Of a DNA stretch of 64,000 bases, positions 1 through 8,066 are shown piece after piece (the first letter of the stretch is position 1; the number at the start of each line of letters is the position of its first letter). This stretch comes from Nocardia sp. SYP-A9097. GTDB taxonomy: Bacteria > Actinomycetota > Actinomycetes > Mycobacteriales > Mycobacteriaceae. The stretch spans positions 434,001 through 498,000 of the forward strand of contig NZ_WJIC01000003.1 of the NCBI RefSeq assembly GCF_009649815.1. Reading direction: 5' to 3'. The position numbers and the translations under genes are program-made. The notes under the pieces are model-generated. The model was not told the origin of the DNA. It did no database searches and saw only the letters and a program-made list of their open reading frames with translations.

Positions 1-1011
1 GATCGCATAGCTGGTGCCGACGAGCATCGGTGCGCCATGCCAATTCGCCGCGGGCTGAATGAGACTGTGAAAGACGAACTGCTGGCTCTCGGCCAGTTTC
101 GCGACGACATTGTCGGTGGCGTTGGCGTACGCCTGCGGTCCCGCCACGTACGCCACATCGGGGTCGTTGAAGTACCCGAGCATGCGTTCACCGAACTCCG
201 GCATGGGCTTGTGATCCGGGTCGATACCCATTACCACGTCATAGTCGGGTAGTTCGGGGGTGTTACGAATCATGTCCAGTCCGGCATTGATATTGCCGAA
301 TTTGGTTCGCGTCTCGAAGGGTCCGCGCTTTTGGTGGTAGCCGGGCTTGTCGCCTCGGGTCAGGTAGTGCACCCGATTGCCGGGGCGCCCGCGGTTCACC
401 TCGTCGACCAATGCGCGCACCCGAGCGGGCTGCTCCGGATCGCCTTCGTCGAGTACGTACACATCGAAGACGCCGGGCTGTCGATGCCGAACCTGCCGTG
501 CGGCGATCAGAGTTCGTTCGAGGACGGCGATGTCCTCGCTCTTGGGCACGAAGGTGATCAGCAGTGCGACATTCAGGCCCGGCCGCGCCCGGATCGGCAC
601 GGGTTTGCGCGCCAGTGCCGTGGTCATCGACATCGCCATGACCAGTGCGAACCGGATCGCCTCCACGGTGACGACCAGGGTCACCATAATGATCGCGATG
701 GCGCCGAACCGCTCGTACTTGTCGGTCGCGCCGAGGCCGTTGTCGATCAGCCACACCACATAACCCCCGCCCAAACCGAGCGAGAGCGCGGAGAGCGCGA
801 TGGTGAAGGCGCGCCGCCGCCGGCCTTCCAGATGGCGGAATCCGATGGAATCGCCTACGCCATCGAGGATCTCGCCGGTGACGGTCGCCTTCGCATGTCT
901 GTCGGCATCGAGATCTGTTGTGCGAGGCCAGGTTTCGGTGTTCTCGAACGGGAGTCGGGTAACGGATCTATTGCTCCGGGTCTCACGACCGACTCCGCGC
1001 AGGGTAGCCAC
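1..1011 (-). CDS. Glycosyltransferase family 2, cellulose-synthase-like (3' end beyond window)
   Basis: The first 337 codons of a membrane glycosyltransferase are visible and the rest runs off the left edge. Two hydrophobic segments lie near residues 69-89 and 103-127. They are followed by a GT2 fold with VLDEGDPEQ (about 187-195), KFGNINAGLD (237-246) and the metal/UDP-sugar motif DPDHKP (264-269). This arrangement fits BcsA/CesA-like processive or GT2 transferases that build or export cell-surface polysaccharide. The substrate cannot be read here, and the QxxRW motif expected downstream is outside the window. I chose GTG at 1011 because no other plausible start lies before the in-frame upstream stop. 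A purine-rich AGGGTAGGA abuts that GTG, which is unusually close, so the start is uncertain. Confidence 0.8.
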   Translation of the reverse strand, partial: MATLRGVGRETRSNRSVTRLPFENTETWPRTTDLDADRHAKATVTGEILDGVGDSIGFRHLEGRRRRAFTIALSALSLGLGGGYVVWLIDNGLGATDKYERFGAIAIIMVTLVVTVEAIRFALVMAMSMTTALARKPVPIRARPGLNVALLITFVPKSEDIAVLERTLIAARQVRHRQPGVFDVYVLDEGDPEQPARVRALVDEVNRGRPGNRVHYLTRGDKPGYHQKRGPFETRTKFGNINAGLDMIRNTPELPDYDVVMGIDPDHKPMPEFGERMLGYFNDPDVAYVAGPQAYANATDNVVAKLAESQQFVFHSLIQPAANWHGAPMLVGTSYAI

Positions 1012-1290
1012 TCCTACCCTGTTTCGACTTTGTGGCGACCGATACGGGTCGCCGAAGACACCACGAACAGCAACGCATCCCCCCTGCCGGAGCGGGCCCT
1101 ACCGATCAACTGTTCCCCGACGAACGCTCAGGCTGAGATTAGCAGAGCAGGGGGTGATGTGTGTCCCTACTAGATTGGGCCACAATGGTTTCGAAGTCTA
1201 GCGAAACATTCGAAGCGAGGAATTCGCTGACGCGGCATCGCGTACCGCGCGGTACGCAAGTGGTACATACGCACCATATTGTGATCGAGT

Positions 1291-1572
1291 GTGCGCGTGG
1301 GAGACGAAAGCGCAGCCTCCGCTGGATCGCTCGACAGAACCGTTACGGATAGTTGGCGTTTCAGCCCCGGGGGTCGCGTCGACGACTTCGGTACCTACCG
1401 GTTCGTCTGCCCGGTCCCGGGTTGTCCCTGGACCCACGATGAGAACACCACCCACCGGAACCCAGGCTGGCGGGACCGGGTCGGCGTGGCGACGGAGGCG
1501 CACCTCGCCGCCGTCCACCCGCACTGGATTTACCCGGAGCACCCCCAAAACGGTTCCGCCGGAAGCGAATAG
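1291..1572 (+). CDS. Small protein with C-x4-C...H-x4-H zinc-finger-like pattern
   Basis: A 93-residue reading frame with a GTG start. Its centre has CPVPGC followed about 30 residues later by HLAAVH, a spacing compatible with a treble-clef or C2H2-like zinc site. Aromatic and proline residues around it (CPWTH, HPHWIYPEHP) look more like a folded domain than a chance frame. The flanks are poorly conserved in character and there is no strong ribosome binding site. It ends about 70 bp before the hydrolase gene on the same strand. Function unknown. A spurious frame in GC-rich DNA remains possible. Confidence 0.45.
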   Translation: MRVGDESAASAGSLDRTVTDSWRFSPGGRVDDFGTYRFVCPVPGCPWTHDENTTHRNPGWRDRVGVATEAHLAAVHPHWIYPEHPQNGSAGSE

Positions 1573-1642
1573 GGGCATCCACCTCTGGACAGAGTGTGTC
1601 CGGGGTCGCGACACGCGGGCAATGCACAGTTACGCTACGGCC

Positions 1643-2458
1643 ATGCCGTACGTCAGTACCGAGGGTGCCCGTATCTTCTACACCGATTCCGGTGGCCAGG
1701 ACCTGCCGACCGTGGTGCTGGGCCACGGCTTCTTCATGGATCTGTCCATGTTCGCTCCGCAGGTCGAGTACCTGGAAGCCCGGGGGTTCCGGGTGCTGTG
1801 CTGGGATGCGCGCGGGCACGGAGGCACGGTGTCCGATCCGGACCGGTCGTTCACCTACTGGGATTCCGCGCGCGACATGTTCGCGGTGATGGACGCCGCG
1901 GGAGTGGCGCACGCCGTGCTGGGAGGAATGTCACAGGGCGGGTACGCGGTTCTACGGGCCGCGCTGCTCGCCCCCGAACGGGCGGACGCGCTGTTGCTGT
2001 TCGATACCGAGGCGAGCGACTCGCCCGAGGAGCAGCGGGCCGAATACCGGGGGCTGTTCGCCGCCTGGACGAATCCCGATGTGCCACTGGGGGAATTGTC
2101 CGAAGGACTGGCCGGACAGCTCATCGGCGGGACCGTGGTCGATCAGTCGCCGTGGCGCTACAAGTGGGCCGCCGGCGACCGCACCGCGATTCGCGGGGCC
2201 GCGCAGACCTTGATCGAACGCGAATCCGTGGTCGATCGGCTGGGCGAGATCGCCTGTCCCGCATTGGTTCTGCGCGGTGAACAGGATGGCTCCAGCACCG
2301 CGGAGAAGTCCGCGCAGTTGGCCGCCGGACTGCCGGGAGCGGACGGCGTGGTGACCATTGCCGGAGCCGGGCACGCCGCCAACTGGACCGCGCCCGAGCC
2401 GGTGAACTCCGCGCTCGGCGCGTTCCTCACTCGGCTAGCAAGCTCGCCGGTCCATTGA
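1643..2458 (+). CDS. Alpha/beta hydrolase
   Basis: A 271-residue protein of normal size for a single-domain alpha/beta hydrolase. It has an oxyanion-hole HGF (28-30), the nucleophile elbow GMSQGG (Ser97), a probable acid in RGEQDGSS near 218 and the catalytic histidine in GAGHAAN near 247. The lack of signal peptide or membrane segment suggests a cytoplasmic hydrolase, haloperoxidase-like or carboxylesterase-like. The substrate is unknown. The start ATG at 1643 (MPYVSTEG) fits family N-termini. An in-frame ATG at 1622 would add seven residues. Its 3' end overlaps the convergent regulator gene by about 30 bp. Confidence 0.85.
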   Translation: MPYVSTEGARIFYTDSGGQDLPTVVLGHGFFMDLSMFAPQVEYLEARGFRVLCWDARGHGGTVSDPDRSFTYWDSARDMFAVMDAAGVAHAVLGGMSQGGYAVLRAALLAPERADALLLFDTEASDSPEEQRAEYRGLFAAWTNPDVPLGELSEGLAGQLIGGTVVDQSPWRYKWAAGDRTAIRGAAQTLIERESVVDRLGEIACPALVLRGEQDGSSTAEKSAQLAAGLPGADGVVTIAGAGHAANWTAPEPVNSALGAFLTRLASSPVH

Positions 2459-3275
2459 ACGGTTGCCGGATGCCGATGAACCACTGGAACGGTGCGTCGA
2501 CACCCGGCACATCGGTGATCCTGACCCGCACGCTGTATGGATCGTGCGTGTCGGGATCGCGCAGATGCATGAGCGGCTGATGCCGTTCGAAATCGACCCG
2601 CTCGGCAAGGTACATGGCGCGGAACTCATCACACGAGCTCAGTTGGGCGAGCAGCTCCATGGCCCATTCGGGGTCCTGGTAGCGGCCCATATGCCAGCGG
2701 AACCAGTTCACGGTGAGCCGGGCCTCGTCCTCCCACTCGATCATGACCCGGCGGGATTCGGGCACCAGGAAGAACCACACCAGGATATTGACCACTTCCA
2801 GCAGTCGCGGATACGCGCGGTCATAGGTGTCATTGACCCACAGCACATTCCAGCGCTCGTCGACGTAACCCGACAGGTGCGGCATCAGATCGTTGGCGGC
2901 ATCGCGCAGGTCGTCGGTGATCAGGGTGAGCATCTCGGCCACCAGCATCGGATCGTGGGTGCGCGGGCCGGGTGTCTTGGGCGCGGCCAGATTGTGCATA
3001 TGCTGGCGCTCGGCGGGGGTGAGCTGCAGGGCGCGGGCCAGGGCGTCCACGACTTCGGGGCTGGGCGAGAGCTTTTCGCGCTGTTCGATCTGGGCGATAT
3101 AGCTGGCGCTGACATCGCAGCGCGCGGCCAGGGCGGGACGGCTGAGGCCGCGCGGGTGTTCCGGTAGGCGCGGGAAGGTGCGGTGGGTGCGGATGAAGTC
3201 GGCGAGATTGGGAGCCAGCAGCTGGTCGGCTGTGAATCCCCCGGGCGCGGTGTGGCCAGCATTCACTGCCAGCAC
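2427..3275 (-). CDS. XRE-family regulator with MmyB-like ligand-binding domain
   Basis: The N-terminal half carries a Cro/C1-type helix-turn-helix (LSRPALAARCDVSASYIAQI region). The C-terminal half contains DPxxxVxxxN-like aromatic patterns (ERWNVLWVND) and repeated Trp/Arg motifs typical of the MmyB-like PAS-type ligand-binding domain. Such proteins are cytoplasmic transcription factors, often controlling a neighbouring oxidoreductase or hydrolase. No consensus ribosome binding site helps choose the start. GTG at 3275 or 3266 gives a normal family N-terminus, while a TTG at 3371 would extend it by 32 low-complexity residues. The adjacent hydrolase converges on it, so a regulatory link is not implied by layout. 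Confidence 0.8.
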   Translation of the reverse strand: MLAVNAGHTAPGGFTADQLLAPNLADFIRTHRTFPRLPEHPRGLSRPALAARCDVSASYIAQIEQREKLSPSPEVVDALARALQLTPAERQHMHNLAAPKTPGPRTHDPMLVAEMLTLITDDLRDAANDLMPHLSGYVDERWNVLWVNDTYDRAYPRLLEVVNILVWFFLVPESRRVMIEWEDEARLTVNWFRWHMGRYQDPEWAMELLAQLSSCDEFRAMYLAERVDFERHQPLMHLRDPDTHDPYSVRVRITDVPGVDAPFQWFIGIRQPFNGPASLLAE

Positions 3276-3641
3276 GATACTCGGTGGACGCGGTGTCGTC
3301 CGAGTGACCGGCTGTTCCGGTTCACGAAAATTGCCCCGGAAGTTCGGATTTCGTTCGCCGGGCCGGGACAACCACTGGTCAGAGGTACCTCTTATCAGCG
3401 TGTCTCACACACCTTTACGCCCGCGTCCGGGCGTGTTGTGATTGCCTCCGGTTCCGATCGCATGCTTTGGAGCTGGCAAGGTGATGGGCAATTGCGCTGC
3501 GGTACAGCACATTTCGTATGTGCGGCGGCCGGCCCATACCGTTCACCCGCCCAGCGGAGTGCGGGGAATCCCGGCACGAGGGCTGCGCGAAGGGGGCGCA
3601 GTCCTCGCGAACGGACCCACTGCGACCAACCCGGGGCTGAA
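3276..3641. other. Gap without a convincing gene
   Basis: About 365 bp between the XRE regulator and the CPxWC protein. Only short shadow frames are present. This stretch should hold the promoters of both outward-facing genes, but I could not assign boxes with confidence. Confidence 0.5.
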
Positions 3642-4250
3642 ATGACGATTGTTCTACCTTGTCCGGCCTGGTGCGTCGAGCACGAGGACCCGGATCCGTT
3701 CGATCCGTGCGACGGCGGCCGGCACGGCGGTCAGGAGACCTCGGTCCTGGTGGGTCCGCAGCCACATCCGGTGCTGCCGACGGTCTTCGTACAGCTCAAC
3801 GCGCATGACTGTGACGGGCACCGGCATAATTGGATCGATCTGGTCGCGCCCACTCGCGCGCATGCCGAACTCTCCATTCCGCAGGCTCGGCGCACTGCGG
3901 ACACCCTCATCGCGATTGCCGATCTGTGGGATTCCCGGGTGGTGCCCGACACCCTGCTGGGGCCGGAGCTGTGCCCGCCCTGGTGCGTCCGGCATGACGC
4001 GGCCAATGACCAGGACCCGCTGGTCGACCTCTGGCATTACGGTCGCGCGGCGACGATTCCGGTCGCGGGCCCGCACCGCTGGAATGCCGAACTGCGAATT
4101 CGCCTCTGCGCCAGGGATACCCGCTTCGGTCGCCGCATTGTCATCGCGCTCACGGTCCAGGACGACGAACCCACCGAATTGACCGCCGCGGAATCGCGTC
4201 GGATCGCGGCCGCTCTGCTGAACGCGTGCGACGAAATCTATCCTGTCTGA
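3642..4250 (+). CDS. Duplicated CPxWC-motif protein (DUF6907-like)
   Basis: A 202-residue protein built from two related halves. CPAWCVEH near residue 6 and CPPWCVRHD near 108 each precede an acidic DP-rich stretch, a glycine-rich GG/YG step and a beta-rich segment (VLVGPQPHP, IPVAGPHRW). Both halves end in a helix resembling LSIPQARRTADTLIAIAD and ELTAAESRRIAAALLNA. This matches small actinobacterial proteins of the DUF6907 type, whose role is unknown. The paired cysteines and histidine suggest metal binding. The start ATG at 3642 directly precedes the first motif. It stands alone with no evident operon partner. Confidence 0.7.
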   Translation: MTIVLPCPAWCVEHEDPDPFDPCDGGRHGGQETSVLVGPQPHPVLPTVFVQLNAHDCDGHRHNWIDLVAPTRAHAELSIPQARRTADTLIAIADLWDSRVVPDTLLGPELCPPWCVRHDAANDQDPLVDLWHYGRAATIPVAGPHRWNAELRIRLCARDTRFGRRIVIALTVQDDEPTELTAAESRRIAAALLNACDEIYPV

Positions 4251-4349
4251 ACCGCTGCGGGTCCTCTACCTGCCCGAATGATCCGGTGGTGATTCCTCCG
4301 GTTATCGTCGAGGTGTTTGTACGCAAAGCACTGAGATGGAGGTAGTCAC

Positions 4350-4661
4350 ATGGCTCGAATTCCCGCGGTACCGACGTCGTTGCTCGCGGCCGGCAGCCTG
4401 GTGGGTGGGTTCGCGCTCGCACAGGCCACCAAGAAGCGTCAGCTCGGTGGCGTGGTGTTCGCGGCGGGCACGGCGGCCGCGATTCCGCAGTGGCGCAAGA
4501 CGATCGGCATCGGTGGTGCCGCCGCGCTGACCGGACTGTCCATCGGCGCGATGGGCGCCTCGCACCCGCTGGCGAAGAAGATCGGCGCCTGGCCGTCGGT
4601 CGCGGTGGTATCGAGCGCCGTGGCGCTCACCGCCTGGGCCGCGGTGGACCGCCGGGCCTGA
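4350..4661 (+). CDS. Small hydrophobic membrane protein
   Basis: A 103-residue protein with four short alanine/glycine-rich hydrophobic stretches (about 9-25, 33-45, 54-69 and 79-97) separated by basic residues (TKKRQ, WRKT, AKK). This indicates a small polytopic membrane protein. A GGAGG at about 4338 is well placed for the ATG. The type is common in Nocardia and Rhodococcus genomes, but I know of no function. It is monocistronic and converges with the downstream acetyltransferase gene. Confidence 0.7.
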   Translation: MARIPAVPTSLLAAGSLVGGFALAQATKKRQLGGVVFAAGTAAAIPQWRKTIGIGGAAALTGLSIGAMGASHPLAKKIGAWPSVAVVSSAVALTAWAAVDRRA

Positions 4662-4736
4662 CATCGGCCGCTCGGAACGCGATCGGATCGCTGGGCTGCG
4701 AAAGTGCTACGCGGCCCACCGATCCGGGGCCGGTCC

Positions 4737-5084
4737 TCAGTTGAGCGCGGCGTCGAGCACCTTCATGATTTCGGGGGTCACCGGGTCCAGGATGTCGTCG
4801 AAGTCGTGGTGCTTCTGCACGTAGGCCGCGACGAACGGGCAGACCGGGACGATGCGCTTGCCCTGGTTGCGGGTATCGGTGAGAGCGGCCGGGATGAGAC
4901 GGCTGGCGAGGCCGCGTCCACCGAACTCCTCGCCGATCTCGGTGTGGTAGAAGATTCGCTGGTTGCCGTGGTCCACATAGGCGGTCAACCCGGCCGGTAC
5001 GCCGTCGACGCTGATCGCATATCGATTGCCCGCGTTGGAGATCGCGATGTCGGCCTGACCTTCGCTGTCATCGGTAGCGCTCAC
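4737..5084 (-). CDS. GCN5-type N-acetyltransferase of the short COG2388 type
   Basis: At 115 residues this is the minimal GNAT form. The acetyl-CoA pyrophosphate loop appears as EEFGGRGLASRLI (about 53-65), followed by the strand RIVPVCPFVAAYVQKH that is characteristic of the short YjdJ-like proteins. Human and bacterial relatives acetylate small molecules or proteins, but the substrate is unknown. The GTG start has an ideal AGGAGG five bases upstream. It is divergent from the HEAT-repeat gene, sharing about 90 bp of intergenic DNA. Confidence 0.85.
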   Translation of the reverse strand: MSATDDSEGQADIAISNAGNRYAISVDGVPAGLTAYVDHGNQRIFYHTEIGEEFGGRGLASRLIPAALTDTRNQGKRIVPVCPFVAAYVQKHHDFDDILDPVTPEIMKVLDAALN

Positions 5085-5176
5085 TGAATCCTCCTGATCG
5101 GTTGGTCCACAACGATCTCACGCGGGTCGTAAGCGCCTTGCTCAGGTCCGGGTCCGCTCGTGTCATTCTGAGCGGC

Positions 5177-6679
5177 ATGACCGCGGAACATGACCGGAGT
5201 CGAACCTTCGCGCTGCTCGCACAGGCCGGGGCAGCCGATACCGGCGAGACCGAGCGCGCGGCCGCGTTCGAAGGACTGGCGTGGCTCGAGGACTATCGCA
5301 CCATAGCCCCGCTGACCGCCATGGTCCTGGATGATCGACTGCCGACCGCGATCCGGGAGGCGGCCTCGAAAGTGGTCCGGGGCTTCGACGGCACCACCAC
5401 TCCGGAAATCCGCCGAACCTGGTGGGGGAGTGACGATCCGGTGATCATGCGGCATGCGCTCGAGCAGATGGATCGCAGCGAGGCGGACATCGTGATCCCG
5501 GTGGCGAGCGATGACACCCACCCGCTGCAGCGAACCGCGTTGGCCTGCATGAGTTTCGACTTCGGCGAGGCCGAATTCATGCCGGTGCTGATTCGGGCGC
5601 TGAATCATCACGATCGTGAAATACGCACGGTCGCGGCGGATACGCTGCTATGGGATGAGCCGGTCGCCGCGGAGGAGGGCCTGCTCGAGGCTGCCCGGGA
5701 CCGATCGCCGGAGCTGGCCGCGGTGGCCCTGGACACGCTGCGGTACTACCCCACCCGCCGCGTACTGCGCGCCGTGGCCGAGCTGTGCGACAGCGATGAC
5801 GAGTCGGTGCGAGCGGTCGCCACCGTCAGCTTCGACGAACTGCGAGAGAAGTTCGAGTCCACCCTTCATGTCGCGGACCCGAAAGAAGCGGGGCTGCTTC
5901 GGGAGTGGGCGCGCCCGGTCGCCGACTTCTTGCGTCCGCAACCCGGGCCGGGACGGAAATACACTCCCTCGCAACCATTCTCGCCACCCAGGCTGCCGTC
6001 GGGCACGGTGGTATCCGAACAGGACCTGCGGGCCATCCTCGATAACCCGGATCAGGCCTGGGATGCCATGACGAATGCGCTGCGCCGGATCGACTGGACC
6101 GCTTTCGATTCCACGGCACGTGCTCGTCTGAGCGCCCTATTGGTTTCCCACCCGGATCCGCTCATCCGTGAGATCGCCTGTGCTGCCCTCGCCGACTGGT
6201 CGGACAGTGCGGCTCTGTTGACGCTGACCGGCGACATCAGCTTCACGGTGCGCAAATCCGCCGTCTACTCGCTGGTCCTACTCCCGCCCCATCCCGAAAT
6301 CGCCGCGCGCGCTTGGGAATACCTCGCTACCGCGACCGGAACCACCGGATATGAGGCGTTGCGTACGTACGTGGCACACGCCCCGGCGGGGGAGCCGATC
6401 GATCGGCTCATCGACCTGGCCCGCACCGACCCTCGTGAGGTCATTCGGCACTACGCCATCGGCGCGCTCGGAGACCTACAGGCCGCCAAGGCAATCGAAG
6501 AGCTCATCCCGCTGCTGCACGAACCGCCCGGAGTCACCTGGGCCGTCCACACCGCCCTGCTGGCCGAGCTCACCAAGCTCGGGATCGCCCGCACCCCGCC
6601 CGCCTACCTCGCCACAGTCGACAACCTCGATCTGGCGTCCGCCGTCGCCGAGTACTCCGCCCACGCGGAGCGGGGTTAG
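5177..6679 (+). CDS. HEAT-repeat protein
   Basis: A 500-residue soluble protein made almost entirely of about 30-residue helical repeats with the HEAT/PBS-lyase pattern, for example DDRLPTAIREAASKVVRGF, LIREIACAALADWSD and PREVIRHYAIGALGDL. Such solenoids are scaffolds for protein interaction. Some actinobacterial members sit beside effector or toxin genes, but here the neighbours are an acetyltransferase and a MoeA homologue. ATG at 5177 was chosen over the longer frame from 5102, whose extra 25 residues overlap the acetyltransferase promoter. Its stop overlaps the convergent moeA-like stop by 4 bp. Confidence 0.8.
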   Translation: MTAEHDRSRTFALLAQAGAADTGETERAAAFEGLAWLEDYRTIAPLTAMVLDDRLPTAIREAASKVVRGFDGTTTPEIRRTWWGSDDPVIMRHALEQMDRSEADIVIPVASDDTHPLQRTALACMSFDFGEAEFMPVLIRALNHHDREIRTVAADTLLWDEPVAAEEGLLEAARDRSPELAAVALDTLRYYPTRRVLRAVAELCDSDDESVRAVATVSFDELREKFESTLHVADPKEAGLLREWARPVADFLRPQPGPGRKYTPSQPFSPPRLPSGTVVSEQDLRAILDNPDQAWDAMTNALRRIDWTAFDSTARARLSALLVSHPDPLIREIACAALADWSDSAALLTLTGDISFTVRKSAVYSLVLLPPHPEIAARAWEYLATATGTTGYEALRTYVAHAPAGEPIDRLIDLARTDPREVIRHYAIGALGDLQAAKAIEELIPLLHEPPGVTWAVHTALLAELTKLGIARTPPAYLATVDNLDLASAVAEYSAHAERG

Positions 6680-7899
6680 TAGGGCAGGGGGATCAATTCG
6701 GTCAGGGTGCCCCGGGTCGCGGATGGGGGCAGTAGGGCCAAGGCTTGGGAGCCTATGAGGTCGGCCAGGTGCGGGGTGCCAATTGCGGTGTGGGTGCGCC
6801 AGACACCGCCCTCTAGCTGGTGGGCGGGCAGGATGTGGGTGGCGTCGGGGTGGGGCGTCGGCGTGGTGGCCAGGCGGCCCCAGCGTTGCGGGTGGGGGCG
6901 ACGGGCGGTGAGGGTGTCTATCAGGGCGCGGCCGGTGGTCAGGAGGGCGGCTATGGCGGCGAAAGGGTTGCCGGGCAAGGCCAGTAGCGTGCGGCCGTCG
7001 GGAAGGCGAGCCACTATTTGGGAGCCGCCGGGGCGAATTCGGACGCCGTCGATAATGATGTGCGCCCCCAGTTCGCGCAGGACGGGGCGGAGGCGGTCGG
7101 CGGCGCCGTGGCCGGTCGACCCTACGGTGATGACGAGTTCGGAGTCGGTGGGAAGGTCGAACCAGGCGCGCAGCAGGGTGTGATCATCGGGGAGTCGCCA
7201 GAGCTTGCGGAACTGAATGTCGCAGGCGCGCAGGTATTCCGGCAGGATCGGGCCGATCGAATCGCGGGACTGGCCGGGCGCGAGCGCGCCCGCATTGCGG
7301 ATCTCGTCACCGGTCATGACGATATCGGCGCGCAGCGGTCCGCGCACGGCGGCGATCGGCGCTTCGGCGCTCAGGGCCGCGGAGGCCACGGCGGCGTCGA
7401 CGCGAGTGCCGGTGCCGGCGAGTTCCGTTCCGGGAAGCCAGTATTCGCCGAGCACCCGGGTGTCATCACGCTGAGGTGTCCCGGGTAGTCGCTGCAGTGT
7501 CCACTGTCCGGAGACGCGCTCGGTGAGCACGTGTTCATCGCGCAGCACTGCGGTCGTACCGGTGGGTGTCGGTGCGCCCGTGGCGATCCGCACCGCCTCA
7601 CCGGAGGTCAGTGCCGCGACGGAACGCGCTCCCGCGGTACGGATTTCACTGCGCAGTCGCCAGCTCGGCCCGCCGCCACTGACCGCGAAACCGTCCATCG
7701 CGGCCGTGTCGGCGCGCGGTAACGCCGATATCGCGGTGAGTGGTTCGGCGAGGGTCGCGCCGAGGGCCTCGGTGAGTGGGGCCCGGCGCTCCGGGACCGG
7801 CGTCAGCCAGGTCTGTAGCACTGCCTGGATGCCCGCCAGTGGCACGCGCAGTCCGGGACCGGTGGCCGGGTCCGCGATTCGGCTCTGCGCTGCGCTCAC
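6676..7899 (-). CDS. moeA: Molybdopterin molybdenumtransferase-like protein (MoeA family)
   Basis: A 407-residue MoeA homologue. MDGFAV lies at 68-73, TGDEI in the MPT-binding domain near 200, and LPGNPFAAIAALLT near 320, followed by the C-terminal beta domain. MoeA inserts molybdate into adenylylated molybdopterin. The usual GGxSxGxxD segment is degenerate here (VGSTGHGAAD), so metal insertion may be altered or lost. No other cofactor genes are nearby. GTG at 7899 gives the best N-terminus. It converges on the HEAT gene. Confidence 0.8.
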   Translation of the reverse strand: MSAAQSRIADPATGPGLRVPLAGIQAVLQTWLTPVPERRAPLTEALGATLAEPLTAISALPRADTAAMDGFAVSGGGPSWRLRSEIRTAGARSVAALTSGEAVRIATGAPTPTGTTAVLRDEHVLTERVSGQWTLQRLPGTPQRDDTRVLGEYWLPGTELAGTGTRVDAAVASAALSAEAPIAAVRGPLRADIVMTGDEIRNAGALAPGQSRDSIGPILPEYLRACDIQFRKLWRLPDDHTLLRAWFDLPTDSELVITVGSTGHGAADRLRPVLRELGAHIIIDGVRIRPGGSQIVARLPDGRTLLALPGNPFAAIAALLTTGRALIDTLTARRPHPQRWGRLATTPTPHPDATHILPAHQLEGGVWRTHTAIGTPHLADLIGSQALALLPPSATRGTLTELIPLPY

Positions 7900-8066
7900 A
7901 GGTCATGTCCTCCCTCGGTGGCCGGGTCCGGGCATGCTCCGGCCTATCATCGAAGGAATCCTCATCGCCGCAGATTGCCAGGCGCTTTCTCGGCAATTGC
8001 CGACCCATTTCGACCTGCTCACCTACGCGCATGTGACGCTGTGCGATTCGCCGACCCAGTGCGCGA

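Noticed and set aside
331-1173. 280-codon plus-strand frame opposite the glycosyltransferase
   Set aside because: It is antisense to a gene with clear GT2 motifs and carries no protein-family pattern. A shadow frame.
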